A stretch of DNA of 56,081 nt, taken from contig JADJBB010000010.1 in NCBI GenBank assembly GCA_016703965.1, positions 1 to 56,081 of the forward strand, read 5' to 3'. A model generated the notes under the pieces. The model was not told the DNA's origin. It saw nothing but the letters and a program-made list of their open reading frames with translations, and searched no databases. How positions within the stretch are numbered: position 1 is the stretch's first letter; every line of letters begins with the position of its first letter. Of this stretch, positions 23,661 to 31,719 are shown piece by piece. Position numbers and translations under genes: made by a program. This DNA is from Acidobacteriota bacterium. GTDB lineage: Bacteria > Acidobacteriota > Blastocatellia > Pyrinomonadales > Pyrinomonadaceae.

Positions 23661-23959
23661 CTAACTGCCCTAAATGTGGATTGCCGCGATTCGCCGGTGT
23701 TGGAGGCTATGCAGGCCCACAGTGCACTTGCCTAGTTACTAACTTTGCCGTTGTGGATCCAGTTGTACGACAGCAACAAGAAATCGAATCCCTGCGCCAG
23801 CAACTCTCCGCCAGTCAGAAGCGAGAAGTGACGCTTCGTAAATTGATTGGCGAGATATATTGTAGCGACGACTCTAGTGCCGAGGTTACGCGGAAAATAG
23901 AGGATGTGCTTAGCGCCATGGGTAACTCATACAGCAAAGAATCAACGCAGGGGCTTTGA
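23654..23959 (+). CDS. modular early protein with N-terminal zinc ribbon
   Basis: A 101-residue protein from ATG 23654 (MVTNCPKCGLPRFAGVGGY). Residues 5-8 (CPKC) and a later C-x-C (QCTCLV) form a likely zinc ribbon, followed by EIESLRQQLSASQKREVTLR, the shared coiled-coil module. It overlaps the previous gene by 7 bp. Function is unknown. Confidence 0.65.
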   Translation: MVTNCPKCGLPRFAGVGGYAGPQCTCLVTNFAVVDPVVRQQQEIESLRQQLSASQKREVTLRKLIGEIYCSDDSSAEVTRKIEDVLSAMGNSYSKESTQGL

Positions 23960-24212
23960 AGATTGGCACAGTAGTCATGCTAAGTATATGGAACCAGCAG
24001 ACATTATTCATTGGTGCAGAGATGCTTACAACGCTGGGGTTATAGCAGTACAGTCCGAACTTGAAGCCGAACTAAATCGTCGGTTTGAAGGCAATCGTAT
24101 TTCAAGCCAAGAATATAACGACTGTCAGAAGCGCGAGGTGATGCTGCGGGATGCGCTTGAATACCTGGTGTCAATCACATTCAGGCACTCGCAGATTACT
24201 TTAAATGAGTAG
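23904..24212 (+). CDS. modular early protein, start uncertain
   Basis: The frame contains FEDWHSSHAKYMEPADIIH, AYNAGVIAVQSELEAELNR, then RRFEGNRISSQEYNDCQKREVMLRDALEYL, the module shared with 15311 and 15634. The start could be ATG 23904, overlapping the previous gene by 56 bp, or ATG 23988. It ends at TAG 24210-24212. It may have exchanged its 5' end by recombination or lost it by an indel. Confidence 0.55.
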   Translation: MCLAPWVTHTAKNQRRGFEDWHSSHAKYMEPADIIHWCRDAYNAGVIAVQSELEAELNRRFEGNRISSQEYNDCQKREVMLRDALEYLVSITFRHSQITLNE

Positions 24213-24360
24213 AATGATGTTGTCTCCTCCGACCTCGGCACACGCCGAGTTTATCCAGCGTCGAGCCTTCGGGTTCCGCTGGAATTTTTTGCTCAAATGG
24301 AGGTATCTAATGGACGAAGATCGTTATTACAATCTCGGTAGCCATGACAAAGCTGTTTAA
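24205..24360 (+). CDS. possible small hypothetical protein
   Basis: The frame from ATG 24205 encodes MSRMMLSPPTSAHAEFIQRR and ends at TAA 24358-24360. A shorter start at ATG 24310 has a better ribosome binding site (TGGAGG) and would give MDEDRYYNLGSHDKAV. It is weakly supported. Confidence 0.35.
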   Translation: MSRMMLSPPTSAHAEFIQRRAFGFRWNFLLKWRYLMDEDRYYNLGSHDKAV

Positions 24361-24522
24361 TCAGATTGACGAACTGACTGACGCACTTGCAAGCAGGATG
24401 ATGAAATCAAGGCTCTGCGTAAAGCACTTCTCCATATGTGCGGAAACACGATAGCAAAAGACACATATAGCGGATTGATCGTGTCTGAAGCACTTGGATA
24501 CCGTCACAATGATCGTTCTTAA
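24344..24522 (+). CDS. small modular early protein with frameshift
   Basis: ATG 24344 encodes MTKLFNQIDELTDALAS. After a one-base loss near 24395 it continues QDDEIKALRKALLHMCGNTI and SGLIVSEALGYRHNDRS to TAA 24520-24522. The helical pattern matches the neighbouring modular genes. Function is unknown. Confidence 0.45.
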
Positions 24523-24595
24523 ATCAATCGGAATCGGCCTACTGGCATGGTTCTATGCTTGGCTGTTCATTCGTCTATCTAGGCGCTGGAAATGA
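24509..24595 (+). CDS. 28-residue membrane protein
   Basis: ATG 24509 to TGA 24593-24595 encodes MIVLKSIGIGLLAWFYAWLF followed by a basic end. It overlaps the gene before it and the gene after it (ATGA), so translation is probably coupled. Confidence 0.45.
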   Translation: MIVLKSIGIGLLAWFYAWLFIRLSRRWK

Positions 24596-24672
24596 CCATC
24601 CTGTCCATATGGTTAGCAATATCAATCCTGTTCGGATGGTTCGTATGTCCGAGATTATTTCAATACATATAA
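24592..24672 (+). CDS. 26-residue membrane protein
   Basis: ATG 24592 to TAA 24670-24672 encodes MTILSIWLAISILFGWFVCP and six more residues. It is a single hydrophobic helix, coupled to the previous small gene. Confidence 0.45.
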   Translation: MTILSIWLAISILFGWFVCPRLFQYI

Positions 24673-24682
24673 GAGGGAAATT

Positions 24683-25135
24683 ATGATCGAAGACACAAAG
24701 CCTGCAAGAGTCGACTGGAAAAAGACTGCTGACGATTATATGTCTGAGGCTGAATCCCTGCGCCAGCAACTCTCCGCCAGTCAGAAGCGCGAGGTGATGC
24801 TACGGGAGGCGCTAGAAGACAAAGCGACAAAAGCGCTGTTCCGAGCGTGGAGCCTTGGTCAAAAATATTGGCAACAGGCCGATAGTGATTCTTACACGCA
24901 GAACGCAAAGGCTACTATGACACAAAAGAAGTTTCAGGAATTGATTGATGAGTTTCGCTCAGGAGAATGGACACCGGAAACACTGGCAGGTGAAAGACTT
25001 GAAGCGATTTTTTATCAAGATGGCAATGGGACGCGTTGGGTCTATAGCGAAGACGCCTGCGCTTCAATAAGCGGGCCGGATTCTGACGACCGAGAGATTG
25101 GCCGGGCGGTGCTGTGCTTGGGAGCTAATCCATGA
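24683..25135 (+). CDS. modular coiled-coil early protein
   Basis: A 150-residue protein with ribosome binding site AGAGGGAAA (MIEDTKPARVDWKKTADDY). It carries AESLRQQLSASQKREVMLREALED, followed by a unique C-terminal domain (YTQNAKATMTQKKFQELID, then LEAIFYQDGNGTRWVYSED). It is the last copy of the shared module in the rightward operon. Confidence 0.75.
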   Translation: MIEDTKPARVDWKKTADDYMSEAESLRQQLSASQKREVMLREALEDKATKALFRAWSLGQKYWQQADSDSYTQNAKATMTQKKFQELIDEFRSGEWTPETLAGERLEAIFYQDGNGTRWVYSEDACASISGPDSDDREIGRAVLCLGANP

Positions 25136-25344
25136 GCGACGCAAAGCGAGAAGCAGTAGAGGCAGTCCGTCTATGGAACAGCGACTGTCCGACCTCGATC
25201 AAAACAGCCAGCGAACTGGCGAGCCAAGGAAAGCGCTGCGGCAACTGCGCCTACTTCAGCCACCTGAAGATGGGGCGTTGTGCCTTGAAATTCAAGCGCG
25301 TCTCCTCCTTCAACATCTGCGAACGCCACTCGGATCGGAAATGA
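25132..25344 (+). CDS. small Cys-rich protein, last rightward early gene
   Basis: A 70-residue protein (MSDAKREAVEAVRLWNSDCP), ATGA-coupled. The C-terminal half has a probable zinc site, CGNCAYFSHLKMGRC, and a later Cys-His (ICERH). This short 'CxxC...C...C' protein type is common in phages. Its 3' end overlaps the truncated leftward gene 25251-25616. Confidence 0.7.
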   Translation: MSDAKREAVEAVRLWNSDCPTSIKTASELASQGKRCGNCAYFSHLKMGRCALKFKRVSSFNICERHSDRK

Positions 25345-25616
25345 TCTCCCAATTCGGCGATGTAGTTACCGGCCGCGCGAAGATGGTCCAACGGCACACC
25401 GGGTTTTGCCTGCACGTCCGGTATGACGAAAATCTTTACGGGTCCGGGGTTGGCGACTTTGGCCTGGCGAACCTTTAGACGAGACACAACACTGTCTACG
25501 TTTGTCCTGTTTATCCCAAGGGCAATTGCCGCTTTCCTGTGTGAACCGTGGGCCAGGATAGCATTAACAATTTCCCGCTGTTTGTCTGTTTGGCAAAACG
25601 TAAAAAGTTCGTGCAC
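25251..25616 (-). pseudogene. truncated phage metallophosphoesterase with N-terminal HTH
   Basis: Residues 1-50 (FCQTDKQREIVNAILAHGSH, ALGINRTNVDSVVSRLK) form an HTH-like domain. Then KIFVIPDVQAKPGVPLDHLR is the first metal motif (PDxQ) of calcineurin-like phosphoesterases, and GDHF follows at about residue 90. Nothing after GDH belongs to the family. The rest of the frame is simply the reverse strand of the gene at 25132-25344. Normal members are several times longer and include an HTH and a complete catalytic domain. The break near 25345 looks like a recombination junction. Confidence 0.65.
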
Positions 25617-25625
25617 GCAAAGTCC

Positions 25626-26021
25626 TCAAGTAGTTGCGGCGTTCTGGTCGCCGAAATGCGAGCCGCCGAAGGCGCGAACCGCCGCCCACATTAGCCAACG
25701 CTTGATGCCGGATAGCTTCGTACTGACGCCGATTGCCTCTTTGAACACGGCATCCGCGGTCGGACGTGGGAGCATTCCCGATTGATAGAGATAGTCGTGT
25801 ACCGTGGCCGCCGCGTGGGCGGTGTCGCCGAATAGCGAGTACATGATGGGCAAGCGCAACACGCTGGCAAAATCCGTCTGGAAGCCAACCGGGACGGTAA
25901 TCGTCCGATTTGCTACGTCAGAGGTATAGACGAGTGGCTTTGTGATCTGCCAAAGCCCCCGCCCGCCTGCGAAATCCGCGTCGACAATTTCAGCCGACAA
26001 GTTCGTGAGAAAGTGAGCCAT
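25626..26021 (-). CDS. DUF1353 family protein
   Basis: A 131-residue protein (MAHFLTNLSAEIVDADFAGG) with the family core ITVPVGFQTDFASVLRLP, AAATVHDYLYQ and ADAVFKEAI. DUF1353 proteins are common beside lysis or tail genes of phages. An enzymatic role, possibly on cell-wall peptides, has been suggested from fold similarity but is not settled. It overlaps the start of the upstream gene by one base. Confidence 0.88.
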   Translation of the reverse strand: MAHFLTNLSAEIVDADFAGGRGLWQITKPLVYTSDVANRTITVPVGFQTDFASVLRLPIMYSLFGDTAHAAATVHDYLYQSGMLPRPTADAVFKEAIGVSTKLSGIKRWLMWAAVRAFGGSHFGDQNAATT

Positions 26022-26398
26022 TATTTATAGTCCATATCCAACAACGTATCCGTAGGGTTGGCGTCGCGTATTCCATCGCCTCCAATTCGGCTGTCTCGTA
26101 CTCCGTCATCCCGGTTGGGAACTCCATTGCTAGGAGGGGGCGGCAATCCGATACGCGAGGTTGATACGAGCGTGGCCGACCAATTGAACAGGCCGCCAAC
26201 GATAGAGACAGCACTAGCAATGGTAAGCATTTCCTCCATCGAGACATTGCCGAGAAGCCCGAACATTTGGGCGATGGGGAGCAAGGCGCCGAAAAGCATT
26301 GCGAGTTTTGCGCCGCGCGCCTGGGCGTTCTTCCACGTATCCGCATTTGCGAGTTCCTTGCCAGCTTGTAGGGCGGTGAAAAAGTCTGTGACGATCAT
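26021..26398 (-). CDS. putative holin or lysis-cassette membrane protein
   Basis: A 125-residue protein (MIVTDFFTALQAGKELANAD) with two hydrophobic segments (about residues 29-48, GAKLAMLFGALLPIAQMFGL, and 56-76), then a Pro/Arg/Asp-rich tail. The position between the DUF1353 gene and the endolysin/lipoprotein genes and the two-helix topology suggest a class II holin. The family is not certain. Confidence 0.6.
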   Translation of the reverse strand: MIVTDFFTALQAGKELANADTWKNAQARGAKLAMLFGALLPIAQMFGLLGNVSMEEMLTIASAVSIVGGLFNWSATLVSTSRIGLPPPPSNGVPNRDDGVRDSRIGGDGIRDANPTDTLLDMDYK

Positions 26399-26402
26399 TC
26401 GC

Positions 26403-26801
26403 TTACCTCACGCTGGCTAGAACGGCTTGGGCGACCGCTACGGATAGGATTGCGACGTTTTTCTGCTTGTCGTTCATGGACGAGTCAGCGATAACGTCGA
26501 TGATTACCGGAATTGCAACGTCCTCAAGCGCGTGCAGGTCGGCGGGCAATGCCGGGAGTTCACCGGAACATACGGTCTTTACCAGGGGGTGTACCTCGTT
26601 CAACCGTTCGCGTAGTTTGTCGCTCACCGTTGGGGAGTTTTCGAGGACTACCATAGTCGCGTTCAAAGGTGGGCAGGCGCGGGAAATAACCTCACTCGCC
26701 GTTGGCGGTACGCCACTTGTCGTTTGGCAGGCCGCGAGGGAAAGTGCAATGACGATTGCAAGGGCGAAGCCAACAGCGGAAATAACTCGTTTCATTTTCA
26801 A
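26403..26801 (-). CDS. phage lipoprotein of the lysis cassette
   Basis: A 132-residue protein with a lipoprotein signal peptide (MKMKRVISAVGFALAIVIAL, lipobox LAAC). The mature part has one Cys pair (ACPPLNA, KTVCSGELP) and is otherwise helical. It overlaps the endolysin gene by 4 bp. The role may be in lysis or superinfection exclusion; neither is shown by sequence. Confidence 0.75.
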   Translation of the reverse strand: MKMKRVISAVGFALAIVIALSLAACQTTSGVPPTASEVISRACPPLNATMVVLENSPTVSDKLRERLNEVHPLVKTVCSGELPALPADLHALEDVAIPVIIDVIADSSMNDKQKNVAILSVAVAQAVLASVR

Positions 26802-27286
26802 ACTCCCGTATCAATTGCGGCGTACCGCAGATTTTGTGCTACACGACGCGCCCATCCCCGGCCAAAAGTGACCCAAGTAGTAAGGCGAGAAAGGAAATCA
26901 AGGCGCTCTGCGGAGTAGTTAATCAGCACCACAGATACCGGCATCGCCGCCAGTACCTTGCGGCTGACAGGTCCGAAATGCCCATCGTCGGCAACCCCGA
27001 TCGCGGATTGCAGTTTGCGGAGGGCCGTGGTGATGCCGGAGTTCACCGCAAAGTCGAACGCCTGGAAGCGAATGGCCGGATGCGCGTTTTCACCGAGCAA
27101 GTCCCAAAAATCGGCGCGGTAAATTGCGCGTGCTGTGTCAATATCCAGCTTGGCTATATTCAGATTCGGATACGACCTTTTGGAGATTCCGAACTTTGTT
27201 TCGCCGCCGGGGTCATTCGGGTTATTCACATAACCGCCCTCATGCGAGATAAGGCGGTCGAACGCCTGGTCAAAGGTAAGGCCCAT
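26798..27286 (-). CDS. endolysin, glycoside hydrolase family 108 (N-acetylmuramidase)
   Basis: The preferred start is ATG 27286 (MGLTFDQAFDRLISHEGGYV), which follows AAAGGAG; an upstream start at 27310 lacks a good site. The protein is 162 residues. It has the GH108 catalytic motif EGGYVNNPNDPGG with Glu16, and GETKFGISKRSYP, followed by a C-terminal peptidoglycan-binding-type domain (LRKLQSAIGVADDGHFGP). It cleaves the glycan backbone of peptidoglycan. There is no signal peptide, so a holin would be needed for export. Confidence 0.9.
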   Translation of the reverse strand: MGLTFDQAFDRLISHEGGYVNNPNDPGGETKFGISKRSYPNLNIAKLDIDTARAIYRADFWDLLGENAHPAIRFQAFDFAVNSGITTALRKLQSAIGVADDGHFGPVSRKVLAAMPVSVVLINYSAERLDFLSRLTTWVTFGRGWARRVAQNLRYAAIDTGV

Positions 27287-27299
27287 TTCTATGCTCCTT

Positions 27300-27527
27300 T
27301 CAAATGTCAATGAGAACAGCCGTTAGCGTTGGGGCAATACCCTCAATCACCCCGTCGCGGATAAACACTTGCTGCCCGATGGAAGCCGCCCCCCGGACGG
27401 ATACAAAACTCCCATCGGGTAATTCAACTACGGCGCCGTAACTCGAAACTGAATCGACTACGCCGATCAATAGCGGCGGTTCCGGTAGGAGTTGTTTCAG
27501 CCGCTTCCATAGATTTGTCGTACTCAT
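27300..27527 (-). CDS. small conserved phage protein, tail-proximal
   Basis: A 75-residue protein (MSTTNLWKRLKQLLPEPPLL) with a beta-rich core (LIGVVDSVSSYGAVVELPDGSF). It is coupled to the upstream tail gene by a 4-bp overlap. Small proteins of this pattern follow tail-tip genes in related phages and may be structural. Function is unknown. Confidence 0.7.
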   Translation of the reverse strand: MSTTNLWKRLKQLLPEPPLLIGVVDSVSSYGAVVELPDGSFVSVRGAASIGQQVFIRDGVIEGIAPTLTAVLIDI

Positions 27528-29461
27528 ACCGCCGCCTCGATCGTCAGTGTTTGTCGGACGGTCGGCCAGCCAACCGCTACGTTGTTCGCACGAACAATGC
27601 CGCGCCGCGTATTCGCGCCGTCGCTGAACTCAATCAGGCGGCATACATCAATCACACCTACCGTATCCAGAATCGGCATTGAAATCTGCATCATTGCCTT
27701 ACGCCCGGTGTCGCTGAGAATCGAAATACCGCGCTGGCGGGCGGCGTCCGTATGCGTAATCAGTGGGTCCGTTACCATAGGCGCCGGTTTGTCGCCGGCC
27801 GTGCCGGTGATCTTCACCTGGCCGATGACGCCCTGGCTCACCCCGGAAACGTAGACCACGTTGTATTCGGGTTTTTCAAGCCATTCGACCGATTCGGTTT
27901 GCGCGATGGACGCCGGGATAACGTATTCGGGTGTAGCACCGGCCCAATCCCAAGGCTTGACCGGATAGCGTGGCATCATCCGCAGAATACGGCCCGACCA
28001 ATCGGCTTGCAGCACCGAACCGGAAGCCTGGGCGACCGCCGCAGCAACCGCGGCCGGCGTACTCAATGCGCTGAACGCCCCCGCCGGTATGAGCCAATCC
28101 GTGATGTTCCAGGATTGGGTATAGGTCGTGTATTCCAGTGCTGCGTCGATCAACTGCTGTGCGGTCATTTCAGAGGTATTTGTGCGCTGAACCGCCGCGG
28201 CGAATGGGGCATCGAGTTCGCAGGCAATCCCACGACCGGAAATGCTCACGGTGCTTTGTGCGAATTGCCGGTTGCGAGTGACCTTCTCAACGAAGAACCG
28301 GAACTCCGTGCCGTTGATGTAGGCGTAGACCTCAACCGGATTGGGGTCGGGCATGACAGCATCGCGGGCCGACTCAGGAACGGTTGCCGAGAAGGTGGGC
28401 AGCCACGAATCGCAATCGAATGCGATATTTAGCGCCGTCGCCGGTATCGGCGTATTGTCGTCCGCGCGGGTAAAGAGAATGTCGTTGACCACGATATAAG
28501 TCCTTTGTGTCGGAATAACGATTGTTTCGCCTGGCGCCGGGAGAACGACACCGCCGGGAATGGCGATTCCCCATCCTGGATTTAGCGGCCGCGAAAACCG
28601 CAACCACGGCATTTGCGTAGCGTCGTCTACCTGCTTGCTTACCCCCCACGGATTCAGCCGAATTGAATCCCGGTTTGACCCCGATAGGATTGGCTCGCCA
28701 AGGCCGTTGACGAGAAGTTGGCGATTCGCGTTTTCGTCAATAAAGAAATTCGCGGCGCCACTTTGCGGCGGGGAATATCTGCGCAGGGGTCGCCGAGGTA
28801 ATGCGGGACGGTAGGTATCTAGCCCGAAGTCGGCGACAATCGGCAAATACTGATTTGCTACGGTGTCAACAATCTGAATCTCGATTGGCGAGCCGCCCAC
28901 TACTACGAAATTGGCCGCAAAGCCGTTCGGGCGCGGGTATGGTATCGGGACGTAGGTACGGATAAGGAAAGGCCCGTAGATGACCTTCCGCATTGCGTCG
29001 ACCGCCTTAGACCCTTTCCAGACACCGTAGCGGTCCTCGTTCAGCATTTCGCCGTAAGCGCCCCAAGCTGATAGCTTTTGGTCATCGTTCGGGCGAGCAA
29101 GCGCCCATGCGCTCTTTCTATCGCCGGCGAGTCTCGTGCCGTACTTAGCCCATGCGTTGTCGCTGCGGGTATCACCCTTGAGTACCTTGAGCCATTCGGC
29201 GCGAGATTCCGCGCGTTGGGCTATCGCCTTCACCCAGGGCGCGGTCGGCTCAAGATTAAGTTTCGCCGTTGCGGAGAAGCCCGAATCTAGCGCGCGGAGT
29301 TTCCCGCGGGATTTACCCCACGTTGCGCGCGTCTGTAGCCCAATTGGGTGCGAGCCAGTTGTTGCCGGCGCGTCATAAGACAGCACCGCGGCATTGCCAA
29401 TTTGCTGTACGCCTTGATTGCCGTAATCGAGTAGGACGTTCCCGCCGGGTTGTGCTGGCAT
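27524..29461 (-). CDS. tail tip / virion structural protein
   Basis: A 645-residue protein in one frame (MPAQPGGNVLLDYGNQGVQQ). The N-terminal third has a series of Trp-containing segments (WGKSRGKLRALDSG, WAKYGTRLAGDRKS, WALARPNDDQK, WGAYGEMLNEDR, WKGSKAVDAMRK). The C-terminal half, from about residue 340, is beta-rich and hub-like (AFDCDSWLPTFSATVP, GRGIACELDAPFA). Position after the fibre genes and before lysis points to a distal tail structural protein. The exact role is inferred. Confidence 0.7.
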   Translation of the reverse strand: MPAQPGGNVLLDYGNQGVQQIGNAAVLSYDAPATTGSHPIGLQTRATWGKSRGKLRALDSGFSATAKLNLEPTAPWVKAIAQRAESRAEWLKVLKGDTRSDNAWAKYGTRLAGDRKSAWALARPNDDQKLSAWGAYGEMLNEDRYGVWKGSKAVDAMRKVIYGPFLIRTYVPIPYPRPNGFAANFVVVGGSPIEIQIVDTVANQYLPIVADFGLDTYRPALPRRPLRRYSPPQSGAANFFIDENANRQLLVNGLGEPILSGSNRDSIRLNPWGVSKQVDDATQMPWLRFSRPLNPGWGIAIPGGVVLPAPGETIVIPTQRTYIVVNDILFTRADDNTPIPATALNIAFDCDSWLPTFSATVPESARDAVMPDPNPVEVYAYINGTEFRFFVEKVTRNRQFAQSTVSISGRGIACELDAPFAAAVQRTNTSEMTAQQLIDAALEYTTYTQSWNITDWLIPAGAFSALSTPAAVAAAVAQASGSVLQADWSGRILRMMPRYPVKPWDWAGATPEYVIPASIAQTESVEWLEKPEYNVVYVSGVSQGVIGQVKITGTAGDKPAPMVTDPLITHTDAARQRGISILSDTGRKAMMQISMPILDTVGVIDVCRLIEFSDGANTRRGIVRANNVAVGWPTVRQTLTIEAAV

Positions 29462-30163
29462 TAGGTATCCGATGCCAAAACAGAGACAAGGCGGTTAGCA
29501 CATGGCGGAAGCCAATCCGTCGCGTCGTTCGCCAGGTCGATAGGGATTGCGTAATGCTCGCGCTCTACAAAGCCGGCGTTGACCTGGAAATGCCCACTCA
29601 CCGTATTGGCCTCGCCGACCATTTCGCCGGTGTCGCGTCGGTAAACACGAACCAGGCGGTTGACCAAAATCCCACCGTTGCGTACCTCGCCAGTGAGTTC
29701 GTATCGCAATACAGTTGCGTGGCCGGCCGGTGCGAAGTCGAACATAAAAGCGCCGGCACCTTTACGCCGTGCTTGGCGTGGCACTCAAACCCAAAACCTA
29801 CCAGAACGCTCCCGCACCTTTTACGCCGTGCTTGGCGTGGCACTCAAAGCCAAAGTCGAATGTAAAAGCGCCGTTTCCAGAAACCGCCGAGTTTGTATAT
29901 GTCGCGTGGCCTTCAACAAAAAACTCAAAGGTAAATGCGCCGGTTGCAACCGCCGCCGTTAGTGCCTGGACCGAAACAACGAAATTCGCAACAAGTCCAT
30001 TTGGGCGCGAATACCACGTTTCGCTAAAGACTAGCGTTGCCGCGTTTGGCGAAACGTAAACATCAACCGGAAACTTGAAGGCGTGCCTTACCCTACCCGG
30101 CTCAAGATACTCCGGGTAAGCGGTAAAGTTCGCGGCGTTCGGCGCGGGGGGCGTGTATGCCAT
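29461..30163 (-). CDS. tail protein, frameshifted, with internal 59-bp repeat
   Basis: Three overlapping frames read as one gene: MAYTPPAPNAANFTAYPEYL from 30163 through AFTFDFGFECHAKHGVK, a repeated GFGFECHAKHGVK in a second frame, and GAGAFMFDFAPAGHATVLRY to the end at 29461 in a third. The last part (RLVRVYRRDTGEMVGEANTV) resembles a carboxypeptidase-regulatory-like beta domain. The shifts fall at the repeated sequence 29761-29789 / 29820-29848. It is probably a tail fibre or tail-tip component. Confidence 0.6.
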
Positions 30164-30166
30164 GAC

Positions 30167-31708
30167 TTAGACCGGCGTTAGATGGTCAAAGATCATGGCG
30201 TTCTGCTGGCCGTAGGTTTCAATAACTTCTGGAAAAGCGGCGGCGGGTGGGGTGAAATTTGCGGTGTAGCGGGCGACGCCTTTGGTGATTCTCAAATCGT
30301 CGATGTAACCGTTTACCGGCGAGGTTGACCCATCTGTGCTTGTACCGATGTAGAGGCTGTTGGCGTTGTCGTGGATGGTTATGCTTGAGGTTGTTGTCGC
30401 TACCTGAGTCCCGTCTACAAACAAGCGGTACGTCGAGCCTTGCCTTGTGGCCGCCAAGTGATACCAAGTGTTTGCGGACAAATTGCTCCCACTGACCAAG
30501 GACACGTCCCAACCGTTTGACGAGTCCCCAGCGTAAAAGCTAGGCGCTCCTGGGGGGAAAGGGCAAGAGGTATCCAGTGGCCGTGGCAAGCGTAGCCTGC
30601 TTGTTGACGATGTTTTGTTGCGCGCCAAACGCAGACGGACGAATAAACAACTCAATTGTGAAGTCCGTACCAACTGCACCGAACGACAGGTCAAGCGCGT
30701 GGGGAATCGACAGATAATCGCCACTTCCATCAAAATAAGCACTCGCGCCGCCGAATTTACTTTGGGCGGTTGAGATTTTCGCGTTGCCGTATGGCGTAAT
30801 GGTTTTATCAGATATTGAATCCGTGAATACCGTTGAGTTATTCGCGCCGTCAAAGTGACACCCAAGGACCACGTTATTCAGGTAGGGGTCACCCTCTTGA
30901 ACAGTGTAGTGCGGCACGGTGGGCGGAATGAAGTCCGCGCCGTACTGGGCTTTTCCTTTTTGGATTCTCAGGTCGTCCATATACCCGATGAAGTCGTTTG
31001 TCGTGCTGCCGAGCTTGCGACCGATGACCACCGAACCGGGGCAGGTAATAACGTAGGACGACGCAGCGGAACCAACCGACACCCCATTGAGGAACAGGGC
31101 CATCGTTCCGTTGTACTTGACCAGAGCAAAATGCGCCCATGTCGTTGCCGCGATAGCCGTTCCGGTTGCCGTCAGGATCGTCGCGTTGTTGCCGAATACG
31201 GTTAGGTATCCCGTGGAACTAACACCGAGGTACAGGCCCGTGTCGGTACTGACTGCGCGATTGTCGAAGATCGCCCGTTCCGTTCCAATAGCATCGAGGC
31301 GAACCCAACCTCAATCGAGAAATCCAGCGTCCCGAAAGTCAGTTCATTGTTTACAGGAATCGTCAGGTAATCCCCCGTCCCGTCAAGGTACAAAGACGCA
31401 CCACCGAATTTGCTCTGAGCAGTCGAAATCTTCGCATTGCCATAAGGCGTTACCGACTTCCCACCCCACTCGCTGAACACCGTGTCGTTGTTCGCGCCAT
31501 TGAACGGGAGGTAGGTCAGCCAAGAATCCTGATCGTGGACGACGGCATAGTGCTTCGTCTGGTCGGATGTTGTTACAGAAAATACCCCGGTCGAGGGGTT
31601 TGATAGAACCTCGCCAACCAACGCACCGTCATACTTTCTATGCAGACGAACTAGGCGGCGGGTGAAATTCCCAAGTGCGTCCTTTACCGTTCCTGAGACA
31701 GAAGCCAT
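30167..31708 (-). CDS. tail fibre-like protein with two LamG domains, two frameshifts
   Basis: It reads MASVSGTVKDALGNFTRRLV (carboxypeptidase-regulatory-like domain), then VTPYGNAKISTAQSKFGGAS starting a first LamG/concanavalin-like domain. The frame changes near 31265 and continues TGTAIAATTWAHFALVKYNG. A second LamG domain starts with the same GNAKISTAQSKFGGAS motif, the frame changes near 30545, and ANTWYHLAATRQGSTY runs to the end (MIFDHLTPV) at 30167. The intact protein would be about 510 residues. Its likely job is receptor or glycan binding. Confidence 0.65.
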
Positions 31709-31719
31709 TTGCTTATTCC

